A DNA stretch of 7,157 nucleotides from Arthrobacter sp. (lineage in GTDB: Bacteria; Actinomycetota; Actinomycetes; Actinomycetales; Micrococcaceae). Every line of letters starts with the position of its first letter. Position 1 is the stretch's first letter. Under the pieces are notes generated by a model that searched no databases, had not been told where the DNA came from, and worked only from the letters and a program-made list of their open reading frames with translations. A program made the translations under genes and the position numbers. This document shows, piece after piece, positions 1 through 4,892 of this stretch. The stretch spans positions 1 to 7,157 of the forward strand of contig JASLAA010000034.1 of assembly GCA_030147325.1 (NCBI GenBank), given 5' to 3'.

Positions 1-1
1 G

Positions 2-196
2 CAGGGCAACGTGCCCGTGGGCACCATCCCGCTGCTGATGCTCGACATGTGGGAGCACGCCTTCTACCTGGATTACGTCCACGTCAAGCCCGACTACGTC
101 AAGGCCTGGTGGAACCTGGTGAACTGGGCCGACGTCCAGACCCGCTTCCAGGCAGCACGCACCGGCGCCTCCACCCTCATCACCCCCGGCGCCTGA
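2..196 (+). CDS. sodA: Superoxide dismutase, Fe/Mn family (C-terminal part, 5' end off-window)
   Basis: This is the last 64 codons of an iron/manganese superoxide dismutase, which converts superoxide to hydrogen peroxide and oxygen in the cytoplasm. The visible reading frame contains the family signature D-x-W-E-H (DMWEHAFYLDY). Its Asp (fragment residue 15) and His (residue 19) are the third and fourth metal ligands. The conserved tail PDYVKAWWNLVNWADV follows, and the gene ends with TGA at 194-196. The N-terminal helical domain and the first two His ligands lie before the window. The active-site Gln/His position that helps set Fe versus Mn preference appears to fall at or just before the first visible residue, so metal use cannot be decided. 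The tail resembles actinobacterial SODs. The gene probably has its own transcript, because a hairpin lies between it and gap. The symbol sodA is a family-level name. Confidence 0.93.
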   Translation, partial: QGNVPVGTIPLLMLDMWEHAFYLDYVHVKPDYVKAWWNLVNWADVQTRFQAARTGASTLITPGA

Positions 197-302
197 CACC
201 CACCGCACCGCGTCGCAGCCGCGGGAGGGGAGCACCACGGCCCGTCCGATCCGGGCAACCTCCGTCACGAGTGGGTGCACGAACGCCGCGCTGAGTAAGG
301 TT

Positions 303-336
303 GGAGCCGTGCGGGGAGGAATCCCGGCGCGGCTCC
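303..336 (+). terminator. Strong hairpin in the sod-gap spacer, possible U-less terminator
   Basis: The sequence folds into a near-perfect hairpin. The outer 7 bp stem is GGAGCCG/CGGCTCC (303-309 with 330-336). Three more pairs follow (310-312 with 327-329, one G-U), then a single G-G mismatch, then GGGA/TCCC closing a GGAA loop (318-321), which fits the GNRA tetraloop pattern. No T-run follows (the next bases are AGCAACGC), so it is not a classic intrinsic terminator. It lies 106 nt after the sod stop and 144 nt before the gap start. It may end or process the sod transcript, or form part of a long gap leader. The fold is seen directly; the function is inferred. Confidence 0.5.
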
Positions 337-350
337 AGCAACGCAGGACC

Positions 351-363
351 GCTCCACAGGAGC
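351..363 (+). other. Small hairpin with an alternative partner in the upstream stem
   Basis: GCTCC (351-355) pairs with GGAGC (359-363) around an ACA loop. GGAGCC at 359-364 is also complementary to GGCTCC at 331-336, the 3' arm of the larger upstream hairpin, so mutually exclusive folds are possible. The 8-mer GCAGGACC occurs on both sides (343-350 and 366-373). A regulatory role is speculative, because short GC-rich complementarities arise often by chance here. Confidence 0.25.
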
Positions 364-376
364 CAGCAGGACCCGA

Positions 377-409
377 TTGATTTCGGCACGAAGGTGTGCC
401 CGGTACCAG
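377..409 (+). promoter_or_regulatory. Weak candidate promoter for the gap cluster with an inverted repeat in the spacer
   Basis: TTGATT (377-382) resembles a -35 element, and TACCAG (404-409) is a poor -10 element. The spacing of 21 bp is longer than the usual 16-19. Between them lies the inverted repeat GGCAC-N6-GTGCC (385-389 and 396-400), which could be an operator or an RNA hairpin. This is among the less GC-rich parts of the spacer. A transcript from here would have a leader of about 65 nt before gap. A TAAGGT hexamer at 296-301 is an alternative -10 but has no recognisable -35. Neither is convincing. Confidence 0.25.
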
Positions 410-464
410 ATTTATCCGTCGCCGGTTTCGCCCGAGAAGGGTCACCAAGGCGGCACCACCTATG

Positions 465-470
465 AAGGAG
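465..470 (+). promoter_or_regulatory. Ribosome binding site of gap
   Basis: AAGGAG lies 10 nt before the GTG at 481. This supports that GTG as the gap start, and the first residues (MTTRVGINGFGRIGR) match the usual GAPDH N-terminus. Confidence 0.8.
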
Positions 471-480
471 ATGGAAACCA

Positions 481-1491
481 GTGACTACTCGTGTTGGAAT
501 CAATGGCTTCGGCCGCATCGGCCGCAACTACTTCCGCGCGGCCCTCGAGCAGGGCGCAGACCTCGAGATCGTTGCCGTCAACGACCTGACGAGCCCCGAG
601 GCGCTCGCGCACCTGCTGAAGTACGACTCCGTCACCGGTCGCCTCAAGGCGTCCGTCGAGGTCGACGGCGGTGACCTGGTGGTCGGCGGGAAGCGCGTAC
701 GCGTGCTCGCCGAGCGCGATCCCGCGAACCTCCCCTGGGCGGACCTCGGTGTCGACATCGTGATCGAGTCCACCGGTTTCTTCACCAAGGCAGCCGACGC
801 ACAGAAGCACATCGATGCGGGCGCCAAGAAGGTCCTGATCTCCGCTCCGGCCTCCGACGAGGACCTCACGGTCGTCCTCGGTGTCAACGACGGCGACTAC
901 GACCCCGAGAACCACCACATCATCTCGAACGCCTCCTGCACCACCAACTGCCTCGGCCCCCTGGCGAAGGTGCTCAACGACTCCTTCGGTATCGAGCGTG
1001 GCCTCATGACCACGATCCATGCCTACACCGCTGACCAGAACCTCCAGGACGGCCCCCACAAGGACCTCCGGCGCGCGCGAGCAGCAGCGATCAACATGGT
1101 GCCCACCTCGACGGGCGCCGCGAAGGCCATCGGTCTCGTCCTGCCCGAGCTGAAAGGTAAGCTCGACGGCTACGCGATCCGCGTCCCGGTCCCCACGGGC
1201 TCGGCGACTGACCTCACGGTGACACTGGGCCGCGAAGTAACGGTGGACGAGGTCAACGCCGCCTACCAGGCAGCCGCAGCGGATGGTTCGCTGCAGGGTT
1301 ACCTCACCTACACCGACGCTCCGATCGTCTCCTCGGACATCGTCACCGACCCCTCGTCGTGTATCTTCGATTCCGGTCTGACGAAGGTCCTCGGCAACCA
1401 GGTCAAGGTCGTCGGCTGGTACGACAACGAGTGGGGCTATTCCAACCGCCTGGTCGACCTGACCGAAATCGTCGCGGCCAAGCTCTCCTAG
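481..1491 (+). CDS. gap: Glyceraldehyde-3-phosphate dehydrogenase, type I (336 aa)
   Basis: Gap catalyses the reversible phosphorylating oxidation of glyceraldehyde 3-phosphate to 1,3-bisphosphoglycerate in the cytoplasm. The 336-residue length is normal for the family. The Rossmann motif GINGFGRIG is at residues 6-14. Asp35, in the VNDL segment after the second strand, usually marks NAD rather than NADP preference. The catalytic motif ISNASCTTNC carries the nucleophile Cys153, and His180 in TTIHAYTADQ is the expected general base. PHKDLRRARAAA, NMVPTSTGAAKA and the C-terminal WYDNEWGYSNR are all present. The start is GTG with a good Shine-Dalgarno sequence. The first codons (ACT ACT CGT GTT GGA ATC AAT) are A/T-rich compared with the rest of the gene, as often seen in highly expressed genes. 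It is the first gene of the forward cluster, with pgk only 12 nt downstream. A sole Gap would serve both glycolysis and gluconeogenesis, but other copies elsewhere cannot be excluded. Confidence 0.97.
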   Translation: MTTRVGINGFGRIGRNYFRAALEQGADLEIVAVNDLTSPEALAHLLKYDSVTGRLKASVEVDGGDLVVGGKRVRVLAERDPANLPWADLGVDIVIESTGFFTKAADAQKHIDAGAKKVLISAPASDEDLTVVLGVNDGDYDPENHHIISNASCTTNCLGPLAKVLNDSFGIERGLMTTIHAYTADQNLQDGPHKDLRRARAAAINMVPTSTGAAKAIGLVLPELKGKLDGYAIRVPVPTGSATDLTVTLGREVTVDEVNAAYQAAAADGSLQGYLTYTDAPIVSSDIVTDPSSCIFDSGLTKVLGNQVKVVGWYDNEWGYSNRLVDLTEIVAAKLS

Positions 1492-1503
1492 GCGGACCGG
1501 GCC

Positions 1504-2763
1504 GTGGCTTACGCATCACTCGACGATCTCCTGGCCGACGGGGTCCGGGGACGCCGCGTCCTCGTCCGCTCGGATCTGAACGTCCCCCTCGAGGGCGACG
1601 TGCCGGACATCTCGGTCAGCGACGACGGCCGCGTCCGGGCGTCGTTGCCGGTTCTGCGCAGGTTGAGCGAGGCGGGGGCCGCGGTCATCGTCATGGCTCA
1701 TCTGGGCCGGCCGAAGGGCGCGCCGGAGGAGAAGTACTCGCTGAAGCCGGCGGTGGACGCCCTGCGGGACCTCGCGGACTTCCCGGTCACCCTCGCGCCG
1801 GACACCACGGGAGAGGGCGCTCGTTCAGCTGCGGCCGCCCTCTCCGAGGGTGAGGTACTCGTCCTCGAGAACGTGCGGTTCGACCCCCGCGAGACCAGCA
1901 AGGACGACGCCGACCGCGAGGCCTTCGCCCGCGAACTCGCCGCCCTGGCGGGTGAGGACGGAGCCTATGTGGACGACGCCTTCGGGGCGGTCCACCGCAA
2001 GCATGCCAGCGTCTTCGACATCGCGGCCCTGCTGCCTCCGTACCAGGGCGATCTCGTCAAGGCCGAACTCGTGGTCCTCGAGAAGCTGACGAAGGACCCC
2101 CAGCGGCCGTTCGTCGTCGTGCTCGGCGGGTCCAAGGTCTCCGACAAGCTCGCCGTGATCGAGAACCTGATCGGCACCGCCGACCGCATCCTCGTCGGTG
2201 GTGGGATGGTCTTCACGTTCCTCGCCGCGCAGGGCCACAAGGTCGGGGCGAGCCTGCTCGAGGAGGACCAGATCGAGGTCGTACGCGGCTACCTCGAGCG
2301 GGGGGCGCGTGACGGTACCCGATTCGTGCTCCCGACGGACATCATCGTGGCCGAGAAATTCGCAGCCGACGCCGGTTCCAGCGTGGTCGCGGCCGACGCC
2401 ATGGAATCCGGCACCTACGGGGCCGGCGGCATCGGGCTCGACATCGGACCGGTGACGGGTGAGGACTTCGCCGTGAACATCGCCGAAGCGAGAACCGTCT
2501 TCTGGAACGGCCCCATGGGCGTCTTCGAGTTCGAGTCCTTCGCTGCCGGCACGCGCGCGGTCGCCCAGGCCCTCGTGGACGCACAGGCTGCAGGAGCCCT
2601 CACCGTGGTGGGCGGTGGTGACTCCGCTGCCGCCGTCCGTGGTCTCGGTTTCGCCGACGACCAGTTCGGGCACATCTCGACCGGTGGCGGCGCGAGCCTC
2701 GAGTACCTCGAAGGCAAGCAGCTGCCGGGGCTCACCGCCCTGGCCCGGGACGGACGCGGATAA
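1504..2763 (+). CDS. pgk: Phosphoglycerate kinase (419 aa)
   Basis: Pgk transfers phosphate between 1,3-bisphosphoglycerate and ADP, giving 3-phosphoglycerate and ATP, and is the step directly after Gap. The protein is full length for a bacterial Pgk. The N-terminal substrate lobe has the family signature VLVRSDLNVP (residues 19-28) and the basic-patch motif HLGRPKG (66-72). The C-terminal nucleotide lobe has GGSKVSDKL (Lys211), GGGMVFTFL, WNGPMGVFE (334-342), GGGDS (370-374) and the closing STGGGASLEYLEGKQLPG. The GTG start is chosen because MAYASLDDLLADGVRGRRVLVRSD matches the usual N-terminus, with an imperfect Shine-Dalgarno AGGCGGA (1490-1496) 7 nt upstream. That site overlaps the end of gap, so translation is probably coupled. 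It ends with TAA, followed by a hairpin-rich 112-nt gap before tpiA. No missing key residues were seen. Confidence 0.97.
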   Translation: MAYASLDDLLADGVRGRRVLVRSDLNVPLEGDVPDISVSDDGRVRASLPVLRRLSEAGAAVIVMAHLGRPKGAPEEKYSLKPAVDALRDLADFPVTLAPDTTGEGARSAAAALSEGEVLVLENVRFDPRETSKDDADREAFARELAALAGEDGAYVDDAFGAVHRKHASVFDIAALLPPYQGDLVKAELVVLEKLTKDPQRPFVVVLGGSKVSDKLAVIENLIGTADRILVGGGMVFTFLAAQGHKVGASLLEEDQIEVVRGYLERGARDGTRFVLPTDIIVAEKFAADAGSSVVAADAMESGTYGAGGIGLDIGPVTGEDFAVNIAEARTVFWNGPMGVFEFESFAAGTRAVAQALVDAQAAGALTVVGGGDSAAAVRGLGFADDQFGHISTGGGASLEYLEGKQLPGLTALARDGRG

Positions 2764-2782
2764 CCAGCACGGAACGACCAGC

Positions 2783-2799
2783 CGCCCGGTCCCCGGGCG
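2783..2799 (+). other. Small hairpin after pgk
   Basis: CGCCCGG (2783-2789) pairs perfectly with CCGGGCG (2793-2799) around a 3-nt loop TCC, starting 20 nt after the pgk stop. It is the first of two tandem hairpins in this gap. It may protect the 3' end of a gap-pgk mRNA, but in GC-rich DNA a 7 bp stem alone is weak evidence. Confidence 0.35.
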
Positions 2800-2806
2800 C
2801 ACGGGA

Positions 2807-2848
2807 ATGGCGGGATCCGTACGGCCGACGCCGTGCGGATCCCGCCGT
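2807..2848 (+). terminator. Large hairpin between pgk and tpiA, possible attenuator or processing site
   Basis: GGCGGGATCCGTACGGC (2809-2825) pairs with 2830-2846 along 17 positions, with one G-U, around the 4-nt loop CGAC. Two more pairs extend it (T2808-G2847 and A2807-T2848). There is no T-run after it (CATGGAACG). The tpiA Shine-Dalgarno lies 17 nt beyond the stem, so it is not sequestered. A fold this stable in a 112-nt gap is unlikely to be incidental. It could cause partial termination or stop 3' exonuclease degradation, so that gap-pgk mRNA exceeds tpiA mRNA. The fold is seen; the role is inferred. Confidence 0.6.
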
Positions 2849-2864
2849 CATGGAACGAAGAGAT

Positions 2865-2868
2865 GGAG
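2865..2868 (+). promoter_or_regulatory. Ribosome binding site deciding the tpiA start
   Basis: GGAG lies 7 nt before ATG 2876. The open frame continues upstream into pgk, but only this ATG has a Shine-Dalgarno and gives a normal triosephosphate isomerase N-terminus. Confidence 0.75.
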
Positions 2869-2875
2869 TACGACG

Positions 2876-3691
2876 ATGACTACCTCGACCAACGGCGCGT
2901 TCGACCGCCGACCGCTCATCGCGGGTAACTGGAAGATGAACCTGGACCACATGCAGGGAATCACCTTCCTGCAGAAGCTCGCCTGGACCCTCGGCGATGC
3001 GGGTCACGACTTCTCGCGCGTCGAGGTGTCGGTCTTTCCACCGTTCACCGATCTGCGCGGGGTCCAGACCCTCGTGAAGGGTGACACCCTCGACGTCGTC
3101 TACGGCGGTCAGGACCTCTCCCCGGAGGATTCGGGCGCGTACACCGGCGACATCTCGGGCCAGTTCCTGGCGAAGCTCGACTGCACCTATGTGCTGGTGG
3201 GCCACTCCGAGCGCCGCACGATCCACCACGAGTCGGACGAGGTGCTGAACCGCAAGGTGCATGCCGCCTACCGCCACGGGCTGGTCCCGGTCCTCTGCGT
3301 CGGGGAGGGGCTCGAGATCCGGCAGGCGGGCACCCATGTCGCCTCCACCCTGGAGCAGCTGCGTCAGGGAGTCGCGGGCCTGTCGGCCGAGCAGGCATCC
3401 TCGCTGGTCGTCGCCTACGAGCCGGTGTGGGCGATCGGCACGGGTGAGGTGGCTGGACCGGAGGACGCGCAGGAGATGTGCGCAGCCATCAGGACCGAGC
3501 TCGCCGCACTGTTCGATGCCGACACCGCTGCCGCCACGCGCCTGCTGTACGGCGGCTCGGTCAAGGCGGCCAACGCCGCGAGCATCCTCAAGGAGCGCGA
3601 CGTCGACGGCGTGCTCGTCGGCGGTGCGAGTCTCGACGTAGCCGAGTTTGCTAGTATTGTCAGGTTCGAACAGCATCTGGTGACAGACTAG
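2876..3691 (+). CDS. tpiA: Triosephosphate isomerase (271 aa)
   Basis: TpiA interconverts dihydroxyacetone phosphate and glyceraldehyde 3-phosphate and so feeds Gap. The TIM-barrel landmarks are in order: AGNWKMN with catalytic Lys20, VYGGQDLSPEDSGAYTGDIS, VLVGHSERR with the electrophilic His110, VAYEPVWAIGTG with the catalytic base Glu182, and the phosphate-binding YGGSVKAANA and GVLVGGASL near the end. At 271 residues it is slightly longer than the roughly 250 typical of the family, partly from an N-terminal extension (MTTSTNGAFDRRP) before the first strand. The start is supported by GGAG 7 nt upstream; a longer frame reaching into pgk was not used. The last codons include TTT GCT AGT ATT, all ending in T and unusual for this gene, which spell a promoter-like motif before secG. 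Expression may also be tuned by the hairpin upstream. Confidence 0.96.
   Translation: MTTSTNGAFDRRPLIAGNWKMNLDHMQGITFLQKLAWTLGDAGHDFSRVEVSVFPPFTDLRGVQTLVKGDTLDVVYGGQDLSPEDSGAYTGDISGQFLAKLDCTYVLVGHSERRTIHHESDEVLNRKVHAAYRHGLVPVLCVGEGLEIRQAGTHVASTLEQLRQGVAGLSAEQASSLVVAYEPVWAIGTGEVAGPEDAQEMCAAIRTELAALFDADTAAATRLLYGGSVKAANAASILKERDVDGVLVGGASLDVAEFASIVRFEQHLVTD
3649..3657 (+). promoter_or_regulatory. Candidate extended -10 promoter for secG inside the end of tpiA
   Basis: TGC-TAGTAT matches the extended -10 pattern TGn plus a hexamer agreeing with TATAAT at positions 1, 2, 5 and 6. No good -35 is visible at 16-18 bp, which extended -10 promoters can tolerate. Transcription would begin near 3664, giving secG a leader of about 80 nt. 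The motif lies in four consecutive T-ending codons of tpiA, which is out of character for the gene. The motif is visible; its activity is inferred. Confidence 0.4.
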
Positions 3692-3703
3692 TTCCGTGCG
3701 CCT

Positions 3704-3721
3704 GCCGCTTCTCTGAGCGGC
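3704..3721 (+). other. Short hairpin in the tpiA-secG gap
   Basis: GCCGCT (3704-3709) pairs with AGCGGC (3716-3721) around a 6-nt loop. It lies 12 nt after the tpiA stop and 22 nt before the secG start, and it has no T-run. It could be a weak processing or attenuation site, or chance. Confidence 0.3.
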
Positions 3722-3743
3722 GACCGAGCCTTGAAAGGGCCCC

Positions 3744-3995
3744 GTGGAAATCCTTCGTATCATCCTGCTTGTCCTGCTGGGGATCACCAGCCTGCTGCTG
3801 ACACTGCTGATCCTGCTGCACAAGGGTCGTGGTGGCGGTATGTCGGACATGTTCGGTGGCGGTATGACCTCGAGCATGGGCTCCTCGGGAGTGGCCGAGC
3901 GTAACCTCAACCGCTTCACGGTGGCTCTCGGGCTCGCCTGGGGCGTTGTCATCGTGGCTCTCGGTCTGATCCAGCGCTTCTCGGGCGAGTCCTAG
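3744..3995 (+). CDS. secG: Preprotein translocase subunit SecG (83 aa)
   Basis: SecG is the small auxiliary membrane subunit of the SecYEG channel and assists SecA-driven protein export across the cytoplasmic membrane. The 83 residues show the family architecture. The first transmembrane helix is at about residues 3-25 (IIL/LLV-rich) and is followed by the polar glycine-rich loop HKGRGGGMSDMFGGG (26-40). The conserved segment SSGVAERNLNRFT (47-59) leads into a second transmembrane helix at about 60-76, and the protein has a short hydrophilic tail. The GTG start is supported by GAAAGGG ending 4 nt upstream, which is slightly close. It follows tpiA by 52 nt and is the last gene of the forward cluster before a strong terminator. 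It has no metabolic link to the glycolytic genes, but gap-pgk-tpiA-secG is a familiar bacterial gene order. It may have its own promoter inside tpiA. Confidence 0.95.
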   Translation: MEILRIILLVLLGITSLLLTLLILLHKGRGGGMSDMFGGGMTSSMGSSGVAERNLNRFTVALGLAWGVVIVALGLIQRFSGES

Positions 3996-4016
3996 CCCGA
4001 CGCGCCGGACCGGACC

Positions 4017-4054
4017 ACGAAGCCCCCGCCTCCTGATGGAGGCGGGGGCTTCGT
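4017..4054. terminator. Bidirectional terminator between secG and pgl
   Basis: ACGAAGCCCCCGCCTCC (4017-4033) pairs perfectly over 17 bp with 4038-4054 around the loop TGAT. It lies 21 nt after the secG stop and 18 nt after the pgl stop on the other strand. The arms are symmetric and only short T-poor tails follow on either strand, so it should work equally for both convergent transcripts. It is the strongest fold in the window. Confidence 0.88.
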
Positions 4055-4072
4055 CGTTCGGCGGACCGATGA

Positions 4073-4888
4073 TCAGGCGGCAGGCTCGTCGTCGTGGTCG
4101 ATCAGGCGGCCCGGCAGCTTCTGGGCGGCATCCTGGTCGATGAGCCAGAGGGTCTTCGCGACCCCACGAGCTCCGGCGGCCGGCACCTGGACGTGACCGG
4201 CGCCGGCGAGGGCGAGCCCCACGGCACCGGCCTTGTCGCTGCCGCTCACCGACAGCCACACCTCCCGCGCGGTGTTGATCGCTTCGAGGGTGAGCGAGGT
4301 GCGCTGGGGCGGTGGCTTCGGAGCATCGGCGACACCGACCGTCGTCGTCCCCTTGGTCCGGATGCCCGCCATCTCGGGGAAGAGCGAGGCGATGTGGGCG
4401 TCCGGTCCGACGCCCAGCAGGAGGACGTCGAAGCGGGGCAGCCGCGGGTCGGGCTGATCGATCGCCTCGTCCGCCGCACGTTCCGCCTCGGCTGAAGCGG
4501 CGAGCTGCTCGGCGTAGTCGACCGCGGCCGCGTTCTCGTCGGGAAACTCGTCCCTGGACCCGAACTCGTGGATCTTGACGGGGTCCACAGCGATCCGGTC
4601 GAGGAGGGCGGCCCGCGCCTGGACCGCATTGCGGTCCGGATCCTCTCCGCGCAGGAATCGCTCGTCCCCCCACCAGAAGTGGACGTTGGCCCAGTCGACG
4701 GCGGTATGGGCGGGGGACTCGACCACGGCCTGAAGTGCCGCGGTAGCGATCGAACCACCCGTGAGGACCACGGTGGCGGTCCCGCGATCGCTCTGCACGT
4801 CCACCAGGCGCGTGATCAGCCGGGCGGCGACGGCGGCCGCGAGCGAGGTCTGCGAGGGGTGGATGCTGACTTTCGGTTCAGCGCTCAT
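4073..4888 (-). CDS. pgl: 6-phosphogluconolactonase (271 aa)
   Basis: Pgl (DevB/SOL family) hydrolyses 6-phosphogluconolactone to 6-phosphogluconate, the second step of the oxidative pentose phosphate pathway. Conserved blocks in order are VLTGGS (residues 41-46), FWWGDERF (71-78) followed by DRN (85-87), LLLGVGPDAHIASLFP (156-171) with the conserved Asp163 and His165, and SGSDKAGAV near the C-terminus. Residue 164 is Ala where many homologues have Gly (GPDGH). The length is normal. The ATG at 4888 is chosen because a Shine-Dalgarno (AGGAG, 4904-4900) precedes it by 11 nt and it starts just after the opcA stop. A frame-internal ATG at 4921 would overlap opcA by 29 nt and add 11 unlikely residues. 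The Shine-Dalgarno lies inside opcA, so translation is probably coupled. It is the last gene of the reverse cluster, followed by the shared terminator. Confidence 0.94.
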   Translation of the reverse strand: MSAEPKVSIHPSQTSLAAAVAARLITRLVDVQSDRGTATVVLTGGSIATAALQAVVESPAHTAVDWANVHFWWGDERFLRGEDPDRNAVQARAALLDRIAVDPVKIHEFGSRDEFPDENAAAVDYAEQLAASAEAERAADEAIDQPDPRLPRFDVLLLGVGPDAHIASLFPEMAGIRTKGTTTVGVADAPKPPPQRTSLTLEAINTAREVWLSVSGSDKAGAVGLALAGAGHVQVPAAGARGVAKTLWLIDQDAAQKLPGRLIDHDDEPAA

Positions 4889-4892
4889 TCGG

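Noticed and set aside
343..373. Direct repeat GCAGGACC as a transcription-factor site
   Set aside because: One 8-base repeat in about 280 bases of GC-rich DNA is close to chance expectation, so it is not listed as a feature by itself.
303..400. Known riboswitch (cobalamin, glycine or c-di-AMP type) in the gap leader
   Set aside because: A few short strings such as AGCCAGCAGGACC recall parts of the cobalamin element, but the full ordered set of conserved boxes is absent and gap is not a usual target. A covariance-model search would settle it.
1825..2802. 325-codon minus-strand frame opposite pgk
   Set aside because: It is a shadow of pgk codon structure, with no motif, no clear Shine-Dalgarno and no separate intergenic space.
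2615..2875. Upstream extension of tpiA into pgk with an earlier start
   Set aside because: It would add 87 residues unlike any triosephosphate isomerase N-terminus and ignore the Shine-Dalgarno at 2865-2868; ATG 2876 is the better start.
2732..3952. 406-codon open frame on the minus strand across tpiA and secG
   Set aside because: It lies wholly opposite recognised genes, its product is low-complexity and rich in Arg, Gly and Asp with no family motif, and it would run through the structured pgk-tpiA gap. Long antisense frames are expected in GC-rich DNA.
3660..4673. 337-codon minus-strand frame overlapping pgl in another phase and running opposite secG
   Set aside because: It runs through the bidirectional terminator and has an Arg/Pro-rich product without family features; pgl and secG explain the region.
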